11,030 nucleotides of DNA from contig CAZMRK010000621.1 in assembly GCA_964568355.1 (NCBI GenBank), forward strand, positions 1 through 11,030. Direction: 5' to 3'. The translations under genes were made by a program, and so were the position numbers. A model generated the notes under the pieces. The model was given only the letters and a program-made list of their open reading frames with translations, was not told the DNA's origin and did no database searches. Shown piece by piece: positions 1-6,525 of this stretch. How positions within the stretch are numbered: the first letter of the stretch is position 1; each line of letters opens with the position of its first letter. This stretch comes from JAJPJX01 sp964568355 (GTDB lineage: Bacteria > Acidobacteriota > Terriglobia > Bryobacterales > Bryobacteraceae).

Positions 1-1
1 G

Positions 2-1897
2 CAGCTCGGATATTCGAGCATTCTGCCGCAGGACGTATTTCCGGCGGTCACGATCTCCGGCCTGATCGGCGTCGGCTATCAGAGCACCTATCCGGAAGGC
101 TACCGGAGACAGCATATCGTGCAGTTTACCGATAGCCTGACTTGGGTTCATGGCAGCCACCAGGTGAAATTCGGCGTGGACCATCGTTTCACCCGCCTGA
201 ACTGGTTTGCCCAAACATTTCCGTCCGGTAAATTCAATTTCGATAGCGGATTGACCAGCAACCCGCAAAGTCCCGCGGGGACTGGCATCTCGAGCGCGAC
301 CTATCTGTTGGGGCAGGTCAGCGGCGGCCAGCAGACGGTGGCGCCTGCATTTGCCCTCGGCTCCTGGTCGCAAGGCTGGTATGTCCAGGACGATTTCAAG
401 GTGAGCCGCCGCCTGACGTTAAACCTGGGCCTGCGCTACGATCTGACGGCGCCTCCGGTAGAGCGCTACAACCGCAACTCCAGTTTCGACCCGTATCTGC
501 TGAACACCGAGACCGGCCGGCTCGGCACGCTGACCTACGCCGGTGTCAACCGTCCGGATTCTTTTGTCGATTGGGACCGCAATAATTTCGGCCCCCGGTT
601 CGGCTTCGCTTATACGGTGACGCGCGACAACCGCACCGTCTTGCGCGGAGGCTACGCGCTGGTCTATGTGCCGGTGGAATCGGCGGACATGCACGGCAAT
701 GCGCCGAACTCGCTGGGCTTCTCCTCCAATACCACCTTTTCCTCCAGCGGACCATATGCCGCATTTCAGTTCAGCGACGGTCCGACAGCTCTGATCCAGC
801 CGCTGGGATCGACCGGCGGCCCGTCTGCGTTCCGCGGCCAGGGTGTCAACTACCAGGACCGGAATGCCCCGGTGCCTTACGTCCAGCAGTGGAACCTGAC
901 CTTGCAGCGCGAATTGCTGCGCGGTTGGACCGCATCGTTGAGCTACGTGGGAAACCACGGGGTCAAGCTGGTGGGCGGCAACTACAATGTGAACCAGCTC
1001 AATCCGCAATATTTTGCCCAATACGGGCTGGCCTTGCAGGACCAGGTTCCCAATCCGTTCTACGGACAGATCAAGACGGGGGCTCTGTCGGCCGCGACCA
1101 TCAGCCGGTCCCAATCCTTGCTGTTGCTTCCGGATTATCAGGGAGTCGGCACTCTCGCCAATCATAACGCCGACAGCATCTATCACTCCGTTCAGGTGAC
1201 GGTGGAGCGGCGATTCAGCCGTGGCCTTAGCCTTCTGGCGTCCTTTACCGGCGGCAAGCTGATCGATGATTCCACTTCCAACTCCAGCGGGGAAAGCGGG
1301 GACGGAACGTTCCGCATCGGCGCCTATAATCGCCGCCTCGACCGCGCCATCGATCCGAGCGATATTTCCCGCCGCCTGGTGGTGAGCGGCGTCTGGCAGC
1401 TACCCCTGGCGGGAAAGAGCCGTGGAATCCTGCATGCTATCGCCTCGGGTTGGCAGACCAATGGCATTCTGACCATGCAATCCGGCACGCCGCTAACGGT
1501 AACCGGGTCCAACAACTTCACCGGCATCAATTTCCCGGATTTGGTGGGAGATCCGAACCAGGGCGACCAATCGGTGAAAAGATGGTTCAACACCAGCGCC
1601 TTCGCCAACCCTGCGCCGTATGTGATGGGGAACGCGCCGCGCACCCTGCCCTCCACGCGCGGACCCGGCTTTGCGCAGCTCGATTTGTCGCTGTTCCGCA
1701 CGTTCTCCTTTTTCGAGTCCTTCAAGCTGGAAGTCCGTGGAGAAGCATTCAACGCCTTGAACCGGGTGAATCTCTCGAATCCGAACACCAGCTTCAGTCC
1801 TAACGCGCAGGGAGTGAATACCAACTCTGCTTTCGGCACCATCACCAGCGCATATGCCGCCCGGCAGATGCAGCTCGGTCTACACCTGACCTGGTAG
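2..1897 (+). CDS. Oar-like TonB-dependent outer-membrane receptor, C-terminal part (5' truncated by window)
   Basis: The frame is open from base 2 to the TAG at 1895-1897, giving 631 visible residues with no start; the GTG at 119 lies inside the gene and is not a start. The visible part is typical outer-membrane beta-barrel: alternating polar/aromatic strands, the stretch QGWYVQDDFKVSRRLTLNLG (fragment residues about 124-143) followed by LRYD, and the segment SLTWVHGSHQVKFGVDHR near residue 45, both hallmarks of the acidobacterial Oar-like TonB receptor barrel. The last residues, LGLHLTW, end in an aromatic residue, as outer-membrane proteins usually do for BAM recognition. Family members have an N-terminal signal peptide, a carboxypeptidase-regulatory-like domain and a plug; these would lie upstream of the window. 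Family role: energy-dependent uptake or binding of large substrates at the outer membrane; the substrate cannot be read from this fragment. It sits 12 bases before a secreted flavoenzyme and probably shares its transcript. Family assignment is firm, substrate unknown. Confidence 0.9.
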   Translation, partial: QLGYSSILPQDVFPAVTISGLIGVGYQSTYPEGYRRQHIVQFTDSLTWVHGSHQVKFGVDHRFTRLNWFAQTFPSGKFNFDSGLTSNPQSPAGTGISSATYLLGQVSGGQQTVAPAFALGSWSQGWYVQDDFKVSRRLTLNLGLRYDLTAPPVERYNRNSSFDPYLLNTETGRLGTLTYAGVNRPDSFVDWDRNNFGPRFGFAYTVTRDNRTVLRGGYALVYVPVESADMHGNAPNSLGFSSNTTFSSSGPYAAFQFSDGPTALIQPLGSTGGPSAFRGQGVNYQDRNAPVPYVQQWNLTLQRELLRGWTASLSYVGNHGVKLVGGNYNVNQLNPQYFAQYGLALQDQVPNPFYGQIKTGALSAATISRSQSLLLLPDYQGVGTLANHNADSIYHSVQVTVERRFSRGLSLLASFTGGKLIDDSTSNSSGESGDGTFRIGAYNRRLDRAIDPSDISRRLVVSGVWQLPLAGKSRGILHAIASGWQTNGILTMQSGTPLTVTGSNNFTGINFPDLVGDPNQGDQSVKRWFNTSAFANPAPYVMGNAPRTLPSTRGPGFAQLDLSLFRTFSFFESFKLEVRGEAFNALNRVNLSNPNTSFSPNAQGVNTNSAFGTITSAYAARQMQLGLHLTW

Positions 1898-1902
1898 GGA
1901 GA
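1896..1902 (+). promoter_or_regulatory. Ribosome binding site supporting the TTG start at 1910
   Basis: AGGGAGA overlaps the receptor stop codon and sits 7 bases before the TTG at 1910. No in-frame ATG or GTG lies nearby that would include the signal peptide, so this site decides the start. The overlap with the upstream stop suggests translational coupling. Confidence 0.6.
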
Positions 1903-1909
1903 ATTTCTT

Positions 1910-3475
1910 TTGACGAAACCACTGACACTACTCTTGTGTTCAGCCGCTCTGCTGGCGGCCCAGGATTGCAAAACGTACGACTTCGTCGCATACGGCGGTA
2001 CGGCGGCCGGAGTCGTGGCAGCGGTAGCGGCGGCCCGTAATGGAGTGCGGGCCGCGCTCATCGAACCCTCTCAGCATGTGGGCGGCATGGTATCGGGAGG
2101 GCTGAGTCACAGCGATATTGGGGATTCCACCGTGATCGGCGGCATCTCGCGGGAGTTTTTTGAGCGCGTCGGCCGGCATTACGGCAAACCGGTGCAATGG
2201 AACCTGGAGCCCAAAGTGGCCGAAGCGGCCTTCCGCGAACTGCTCCAGGAGGCCAAGGTGCCCGTTTTTTACGGGCACCGGCTCAAAGAAAAGGGCGGCG
2301 TGGTGATGGAGCAAAGGCGCGTGCGGCGGATCCTCACGGAAAACGGCGCGTCGTTTTGCGCCGCCGTGTTTGCCGATACCAGCTATGAAGGCGACCTGAT
2401 CGGCCAGGCCGGGGTCTCCTACACCTGGGGCCGGGAGAGCACGAAGGACTACGGCGAGCCGCTGGCCGGCGTGCGCGGGCGGCAGCGCAAGGATCATCAC
2501 TTCAACGTGCGAGTCTCGCCGTTTGCCCCCGATGGCAGTCTGCTTCCCGAAGTATTCGCGGGACCCAAGGGCAACCTTGGCGACGGCGACCGCCGCGTGC
2601 AGGCCTACACGTTCCGCATGTGTCTGAGCGACCAGCCGGAAAACCGTGTGGCCTTTCCCAAGCCGCCGGGCTACGACCGCCGGCGCTATGAGCTTTTGCA
2701 GCGCCTGATCGACGCCCTGGCCGCCGATCACGGACATCCGCCCGGGATTCGCGAGCTGATGATCATTTCGCCCCTGCCGAACCATAAGTTCGACATCAAC
2801 TCCTTCGGCGGGTTCTCCATCGACCACATCGGCGCGAGCTGGGACTATCCCACGGCTAACTATCCGCGTCGCGCCGAGATCTGGCAGGATCATCGCGCTT
2901 ACGAGGCCGGCTTCTTCTACTACCTGGCGAATGACCCAAAAGTCCCGGCGGAGCTGCGCCACGCTGTCAACGCCTACGGTCTGGCAAAGGACGAATTTAC
3001 AGACAACCAGAACTGGCCGTATCAGCTCTACGTACGCGAATCCCGGCGGATGATCGGCGAATACGTTATGACCCAAAAAGATATCCAGGACGAAATCACC
3101 AAGCCCGATTCCATCGGCATGGGCTCCTATCAGAGCGATTCGCACCACGTAGTGCGGGTAGCCACGCCGGACGGGGCAGTGGAAAACGAGGGCGAGATGT
3201 ATGTCCCGGTCAAGCCCTACGAGATCCCTTACCGGATCCTGCTGCCCAAACGGGAGCAGGCGAGCAACCTCCTCTCGCCGGTCTCCTTCTCGGCCACTCA
3301 CGTGACTTACTCCACGGTGCGCATGGAGCCTCAGTACATGATCCTGGGACAGGCTTCGGGAACGGCGGCGGCCCTGGCAATCCGATCCCATAAATCGGTC
3401 CACGACATCGACGTCAATCGTCTGAGGCAAATGCTGGTTGATCAGAAGGCGATTCTCGCCTACCCGAAGAAATAG
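1910..3475 (+). CDS. Secreted FAD-dependent oxidoreductase (FAD_oxidored family)
   Basis: A 521-residue protein starting at TTG. Residues 1-17 (MTKPLTLLLCSAALLAA) form a short Sec signal peptide with likely cleavage near Ala17, so the enzyme probably acts in the periplasm or outside the cell. Residues 24-57 form a Rossmann FAD-binding unit: a beta strand, the glycine-rich YGGTAAG at 28-34, a helix, and an acidic strand end at IEP (51-53), followed by HVGGM (56-60). The later motif ADTSYEGDLIGQAGVSYTWG (155-174) is characteristic of the PF12831-type FAD-dependent oxidoreductases common in Acidobacteriota, Planctomycetota and Bacteroidota. A C-terminal block around MILGQASGTAAALA fits the second FAD-contacting segment of this fold. 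Length is normal for the family, with no frameshift. The reaction is not defined for most members; some are loosely annotated as xanthan lyase-associated, which I do not adopt. The 12-base spacing to the receptor suggests the two handle the same compound. Confidence 0.85.
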   Translation: MTKPLTLLLCSAALLAAQDCKTYDFVAYGGTAAGVVAAVAAARNGVRAALIEPSQHVGGMVSGGLSHSDIGDSTVIGGISREFFERVGRHYGKPVQWNLEPKVAEAAFRELLQEAKVPVFYGHRLKEKGGVVMEQRRVRRILTENGASFCAAVFADTSYEGDLIGQAGVSYTWGRESTKDYGEPLAGVRGRQRKDHHFNVRVSPFAPDGSLLPEVFAGPKGNLGDGDRRVQAYTFRMCLSDQPENRVAFPKPPGYDRRRYELLQRLIDALAADHGHPPGIRELMIISPLPNHKFDINSFGGFSIDHIGASWDYPTANYPRRAEIWQDHRAYEAGFFYYLANDPKVPAELRHAVNAYGLAKDEFTDNQNWPYQLYVRESRRMIGEYVMTQKDIQDEITKPDSIGMGSYQSDSHHVVRVATPDGAVENEGEMYVPVKPYEIPYRILLPKREQASNLLSPVSFSATHVTYSTVRMEPQYMILGQASGTAAALAIRSHKSVHDIDVNRLRQMLVDQKAILAYPKK

Positions 3476-3495
3476 CGTATAACAGGCCGCGGCTG

Positions 3496-3542
3496 ACCGC
3501 TCCCTCACCGTTACCGAGCCGCGACCGTGAGGGAGCGGTTTT
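3496..3542 (+). terminator. Rho-independent terminator after the oxidoreductase gene
   Basis: ACCGCTCCCTCAC (3496-3508) is perfectly complementary to GTGAGGGAGCGGT (3527-3539), a 13-bp GC-rich stem with an 18-base loop, followed by a TTTT run at 3539-3542. It begins 20 bases after the stop at 3475. Read on the minus strand the same stem lacks a T-run, so it should mainly stop plus-strand transcription before the convergent gene ending at 3552. Confidence 0.75.
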
Positions 3543-3551
3543 GGGGCTCTT

Positions 3552-5024
3552 TCAATGGGGGAGTTGCATGCGTACCAGGAGGTCTAGGAAGCGAGGGTCT
3601 CCGCGCAAAGACTCAAATCTCCGATCCACCGCAAGCCAAAGCAACTTCATCGAGTGAGCGGCGTAGGCACGCTCCAGATGTTCGAAGGCAGCATCCTTGT
3701 TGCCAATCGCAGCGTAAATGGCTGCAATGGAACTATCTGGCGTGGGAGTAAGGGTTAGAAATTCCTGCAGGATCGCGTTTGCGCTCGCTTGCTCGCCGAG
3801 CCGCAGATAGCAAAGGGCAAGATAGCTCGCAATCCAGGGATCATTAGGCAGGCTCCGGTGAGCATTCGATAAAAGCGACAGCGCAGCCCGATCCTGCGAT
3901 TTTGCCAGGAGCGCAGTGGCCAGGTGGGTAAGAGTACCAGGCGAATTCGGATGGCGACTGAGACTCTCGCGCAAGCGGTCAATCGCCTGGTCGAGACGGC
4001 CGCGTTTTATGTCAATACTGGCCAGTTCCGTGCTCAGCATCGAGGAGAGCGGATCGTGTTTCAGTCCTTCTTTCAATTGCCCGGCGGCTTCATCGTACAG
4101 ACCGCGAGGGGTGAGGCAGATGTGGGCATATGCATAGCGCGCCTCAGTGTAAGGAGGGTCAATGGCGAGCGCCTGCAGAAACTCCTTCCTGGCGGCCTCC
4201 CAGGCGTGATCCGAAAGTATGAGCGACTGAGCCAACGCGTGATGCGCCTCGGCGAGTGACTTGTCGAGACGCAAAGCTTCCTGGGCTTGCGACCGGGCGA
4301 GCAGGAGCAACTCGCCGACCGGCGCAGTCTCGGTTTCTAACAACTTGGAACAGGCGAGGCTCAAAGCCGCCCGGGCCGGTGCATCTCCCGGGTCGGCTGA
4401 GATCGCCAGATTAAAGTATTCGATCGCGTTTCGCAGATCCCGCGCCGTGCCTGCCCGCAGATAGATATAGCCTCTCAAAGCAAGCCGGCGCGCCTCATGG
4501 CTTTGTGGTGTGGGGAGCGGTTTCTCCAACGGCCGGCGGGCCAAGGTCATCCACCAGCCCCCTGCCAGCAACAGTAACAGAGCCATGGCGGCGCTCCAAC
4601 GCCAATACGATTGGACAGAAGGAGAGGCTGGTGGGGGTGCGCCGTCAGCAGGTAGCGGCCGGAGCCCGTTTATCGGCCTTGGAACCCCGTCTACGGGTCT
4701 TGGAACAAAGACGGGTACGTACCCGCCTTTAGGCACGGAAATCACGAGGGGATCCTCCACGCCTTGCGCTTCGTAGTAGGCGTGCAGCCTGGAACGGAGT
4801 TTGGATGCTTCGGTGCGGACGGTTGCGTCGGCATGAGGGTCGTACGTGGCATCTTTGCCAAACACTTCGACCCCAATCACCGATTCCTTGATTCGGTCCG
4901 ACCTTCCAGCGAGGGTCTCATCCACAACGAACCGGAGGAAGCGGCTCATGCGCGGGGACTTGGAGAATAGCGGGCTGCAGAGTATTCGTTCGAGTGCCTC
5001 CCGCTCCCGGTCTCCTGGAGCCAA
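3552..5024 (-). CDS. TPR membrane protein with N-terminal regulator-like domain
   Basis: A 490-residue protein. The start is TTG at 5024-5022, chosen because AAGGAGGG lies 4 bases upstream. Residues 1-107 form a conserved N-terminal module: a helical part (LERILCSPLFSKSPRMSRFL), a VEVFGKDATYDPHADATVR segment, a helix with EASKLRSRLHAYY, and a beta hairpin ending VISVPKGGYVPVF. This module recurs at the front of acidobacterial TPR and TolB-type proteins and resembles a winged-helix DNA-binding or output domain (inference). Next come a Pro-rich linker with a duplicated heptapeptide (107-120), one transmembrane helix (about 143-160), and about eight TPR-like helix pairs over 180-480. The C-terminal DPRFLDLLVRMQLP is typical of these proteins. 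Topology would put the N-terminal domain in the cytoplasm and the TPRs outside, as in CadC-like membrane regulators. It is divergent from an unrecognised gene block and may control it. Family is clear; DNA binding and targets are not shown. Confidence 0.8.
   Translation of the reverse strand: MAPGDREREALERILCSPLFSKSPRMSRFLRFVVDETLAGRSDRIKESVIGVEVFGKDATYDPHADATVRTEASKLRSRLHAYYEAQGVEDPLVISVPKGGYVPVFVPRPVDGVPRPINGLRPLPADGAPPPASPSVQSYWRWSAAMALLLLLAGGWWMTLARRPLEKPLPTPQSHEARRLALRGYIYLRAGTARDLRNAIEYFNLAISADPGDAPARAALSLACSKLLETETAPVGELLLLARSQAQEALRLDKSLAEAHHALAQSLILSDHAWEAARKEFLQALAIDPPYTEARYAYAHICLTPRGLYDEAAGQLKEGLKHDPLSSMLSTELASIDIKRGRLDQAIDRLRESLSRHPNSPGTLTHLATALLAKSQDRAALSLLSNAHRSLPNDPWIASYLALCYLRLGEQASANAILQEFLTLTPTPDSSIAAIYAAIGNKDAAFEHLERAYAAHSMKLLWLAVDRRFESLRGDPRFLDLLVRMQLPH
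4665..4706 (-). repeat. Tandem 21-base repeat in the Pro-rich linker of the TPR gene
   Basis: Two adjacent 21-base units (4665-4685 and 4686-4706) match at 17 of 21 positions. They keep frame and encode VPRPING and VPRPVDG, residues 114-120 and 107-113 of the TPR protein. The repeat lengthens the linker between the N-terminal domain and the membrane helix. It looks like an in-frame duplication that has since diverged. Confidence 0.75.
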
Positions 5025-5028
5025 ACTG

Positions 5029-5036
5029 CCCTCCTT
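5029..5036 (-). promoter_or_regulatory. Ribosome binding site of the TPR gene
   Basis: On the minus strand AAGGAGGG is followed by CAGT and then the TTG start at 5024. This near-perfect Shine-Dalgarno sequence fixes the non-ATG start. Confidence 0.75.
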
Positions 5037-5044
5037 TTCCGGTA

Positions 5045-5074
5045 ATTGGATCAGTTGTACAACACTCTTGTCAA
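5045..5074 (-). promoter_or_regulatory. Candidate sigma-70 type promoter of the TPR gene
   Basis: On the minus strand a perfect TTGACA (5074-5069) is followed after 18 bases by TCCAAT (5050-5045), which matches TATAAT at four of six positions. The predicted transcript start, near 5038, would leave a short leader of about 14 bases holding little more than the ribosome binding site. The spacer contains a perfect palindrome (5054-5063). The -35 box is convincing; the -10 box is weak. Confidence 0.4.
5054..5063. promoter_or_regulatory. 10-bp perfect palindrome, candidate operator
   Basis: GTTGTACAAC is its own reverse complement and lies between the candidate -35 and -10 boxes of the TPR gene. 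On the minus strand a second GTTG (part of GTTGACA, 5075-5069) occurs 12 bases upstream of the one in the palindrome, about one helical turn away. Position and symmetry suit repressor binding; no binding protein can be named. Confidence 0.35.
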
Positions 5075-5144
5075 CCCAGATCCGACTCCCGGCCGTGGCG
5101 CCGGTCAGCGTATGGTGTGGTCAGCCGGATACGCCACCGCATCG

Positions 5145-5151
5145 AAAGGAG
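5145..5151 (+). promoter_or_regulatory. Ribosome binding site deciding the GTG start at 5158
   Basis: AAAGGAG is followed by six bases (ACGCCA) and then GTG. The frame is open further upstream to 4846, but that part overlaps the divergent TPR gene and encodes an Arg/Ser-rich, low-complexity sequence, so the start is placed here. Confidence 0.75.
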
Positions 5152-5157
5152 ACGCCA

Positions 5158-5910
5158 GTGCTTTTAGAGTCTCGCGAGATAGGGACTAATTACCAACTTA
5201 AAAAGTATTTCTATGACGATGATTCCACGACCTTTCTCCCACAGGACTACTATCCTGCCGAGGACCTGATCCTGGCGCAGGATGCCGATGACAAGATCGC
5301 CAATAAATGGTCAACCTGCAAGTTCTGCTTCTGGACGCTGGACGGTGTTCCCAGCCTGGAGGAACCGAATAAGACAGAGGTTTGGATAGATTCCGATACG
5401 GTGCATGTGGCGACCAAATGGTATGTGAAACTTGTTGCGGGGGTGCCGACACCGAACACTAGTGTCACGTTGCTCGCGTTCTCCATGAGCCAAAATGCGT
5501 TCGTGAGCGAAGTACCGGAGAGTGCGGTTGCGCCGCCGGCAAGCCTCCAGGGCAGTTTCGTAAACACGACCGATACCTCTGTGGATGTCACGGCCAAAAG
5601 CTTGATCCTTGGAAACGAGCCATTCGATCATTGGTGGCGGGTTGGAGATGCCGCGCCGGCAAATCAAAGCGTCTTTTTGGTGCACCTCGAGAAGGGCGCG
5701 GAAGGCACTGAGATCGCATTCTTCGGATTCACCAAGGTGAAACCGCCCAAATTAGGCCCGGATGCCAATCCATTCTTCCGCTTCGCCGAGGACGTCGCCA
5801 TCAAGTACTACATAGGAAATCCGCCGCCGCAGCAGTTCATCGCAAAGCTTGCAAACAAGGTACTCGCTCTGACTAAGCGAATCGAGTTGCTCGAGAAGGC
5901 AGTGCGCTAA
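5158..5910 (+). CDS. Unrecognised 250-aa protein, first gene of orphan block
   Basis: I do not recognise this family. The GTG start is set by the strong ribosome binding site 6 bases upstream. The protein has no signal peptide or membrane segment and looks cytoplasmic or released without Sec. Residues 1-60 are rich in Asp, Tyr and aromatics (KKYFYDDDSTTF at 15-26) and end in a CKFC pair (Cys54, Cys57). Residues 70-195 alternate hydrophobic and polar residues with many Thr/Val, for example EVWIDSDTVHVATKWYVKLV, suggesting a beta-sandwich. Residues 157-161 are a DHWWR patch. The C terminus (about 228-250) is a short amphipathic helix, LANKVLALTKRIELLEKAV, with Leu/Ile at coiled-coil positions, a likely oligomerisation tail. 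It is divergent from the TPR gene across a 133-base region and is followed after 152 bases by two more unrecognised genes. Codon pattern and frame look genuine. A stand-alone enzyme is not suggested by any catalytic motif I can see. Confidence 0.7.
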   Translation: MLLESREIGTNYQLKKYFYDDDSTTFLPQDYYPAEDLILAQDADDKIANKWSTCKFCFWTLDGVPSLEEPNKTEVWIDSDTVHVATKWYVKLVAGVPTPNTSVTLLAFSMSQNAFVSEVPESAVAPPASLQGSFVNTTDTSVDVTAKSLILGNEPFDHWWRVGDAAPANQSVFLVHLEKGAEGTEIAFFGFTKVKPPKLGPDANPFFRFAEDVAIKYYIGNPPPQQFIAKLANKVLALTKRIELLEKAVR

Positions 5911-5929
5911 CCGCCGCGTGATTTGGTTC

Positions 5930-5953
5930 GTCCGCTTGCCGGCGCGCGCGGAC
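5930..5953 (+). other. GC-rich hairpin after the first orphan gene, no T-run
   Basis: GTCCGC (5930-5935) pairs with GCGGAC (5948-5953) around a 12-base GC-rich loop, 20 bases after the stop at 5910. No T-run follows, so it is a poor intrinsic terminator; it could attenuate or protect the transcript. Confidence 0.3.
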
Positions 5954-6005
5954 TTCACGGTCAGAGCACTCTCACGTATGGGGGAGCGCTTTTGTGGAGC
6001 TTCGA

Positions 6006-6019
6006 CGTTACGTGTAACG
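6006..6019. promoter_or_regulatory. Inverted repeat upstream of the second orphan gene
   Basis: CGTTAC (6006-6011) and GTAACG (6014-6019) are exact inverted arms separated by two bases. It lies 44 bases before the start at 6063. The arms are too close to form a hairpin, so if functional it would be a protein-binding site. I see no clear -35/-10 pair beside it. Confidence 0.25.
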
Positions 6020-6052
6020 AACAACAACCATAGTGATTCCAATGCATTTGGT

Positions 6053-6058
6053 AGGAGG
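6053..6058 (+). promoter_or_regulatory. Ribosome binding site deciding the ATG start at 6063
   Basis: AGGAGG sits 4 bases before the ATG at 6063. The same frame is open back to a GTG at 6033, but that start has no ribosome binding site and would place this AGGAGG inside the gene. The ATG at 6059 is in another frame. Confidence 0.7.
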
Positions 6059-6062
6059 ATGT

Positions 6063-6518
6063 ATGCCTTGGTCCAATTTTATTTACGCCCAATTATCTAC
6101 CCAGGTTCAACAAATAGATGTACAAGGACCTGGCGGCGGCATGCACGGCCGCCTGAATCCTGACATAACGGTCGTGCCGCTCGGATTGGAAACCGAGGGG
6201 GGAGGGCCGGATGTAGCCGCCCCGGCGGAAGTAGCTTCTTTCCTTGCGGCTCAGGGTGCCCGTCTGCGCGACTATGCTGCCGTTCCCAGAGCACGGTTGC
6301 GGCGCTCGTGGAATGAAGCGGTCGCCCAAGCTGGCGAGAACCTCGAACAACTCGTCCACAATCTGCTCGATCAACTGTCAACCGCCGTGAACGAAACGAG
6401 CGTCATAGAGACACAAACCCTTCTCAACGAGATAAGCCGGAGACCGGAGGGCACCGAAGCGGTTCGCCGCCAACTGACGAAAGAAAAACTTCTCTCATTC
6501 GTTGCGAGGGGGAGGTAA
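6063..6518 (+). CDS. Unrecognised 151-aa helical protein, second gene of orphan block
   Basis: I do not recognise this family. The ATG follows a textbook AGGAGG. No signal peptide is evident. Residues 1-50 are Gly- and Pro-rich with short hydrophobic strands (IYAQLSTQVQQIDVQGPGGG at 7-26; ITVVPLGLETEGGGPD at 35-50), probably extended or flexible. Residues 53-151 are predicted mostly helical and amphipathic: AEVASFLAAQ, RRSWNEAVAQAGENLEQLVH, LLDQLSTAVNETSVIETQTL, and a basic end (RRQLTKEKLLSFVARGR). This pattern suits an adaptor, chaperone-like or structural partner better than an enzyme. The gene ends 7 bases before the next start, whose ribosome binding site lies inside its last codons, so the two are almost certainly translated from one mRNA and their products may interact. 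Alternatives such as a small regulator cannot be excluded; no helix-turn-helix was recognised. Confidence 0.7.
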   Translation: MPWSNFIYAQLSTQVQQIDVQGPGGGMHGRLNPDITVVPLGLETEGGGPDVAAPAEVASFLAAQGARLRDYAAVPRARLRRSWNEAVAQAGENLEQLVHNLLDQLSTAVNETSVIETQTLLNEISRRPEGTEAVRRQLTKEKLLSFVARGR

Positions 6519-6525
6519 CTAGTCC

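Noticed and set aside
119..121. GTG as start of the TonB receptor gene
   Set aside because: The frame stays open to base 2 and the upstream residues (QLGYSSILPQDVFPAVTISG) continue a normal barrel sequence; no ribosome binding site precedes the GTG.
419..1186. Minus-strand open frame opposite the receptor
   Set aside because: Antisense shadow of a clear outer-membrane protein; no ribosome binding site or family motif.
1910..3475. Xanthan lyase annotation for the flavoenzyme
   Set aside because: The sequence shows an FAD-binding Rossmann fold and no polysaccharide lyase motif; that label is a known carry-over in databases.
1940..3508. Long minus-strand open frame opposite the oxidoreductase
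   Set aside because: It mirrors a strongly supported gene in GC-rich DNA; its translation is rich in Arg/His/Val/Gly with no recognisable domain, as expected of an antisense shadow.
4846..5157. N-terminal extension of the first orphan gene
   Set aside because: It would overlap 179 bases of the TPR gene on the other strand, encodes Ser/Arg-rich noise, and the AAAGGAG at 5145 fits the GTG at 5158 far better.
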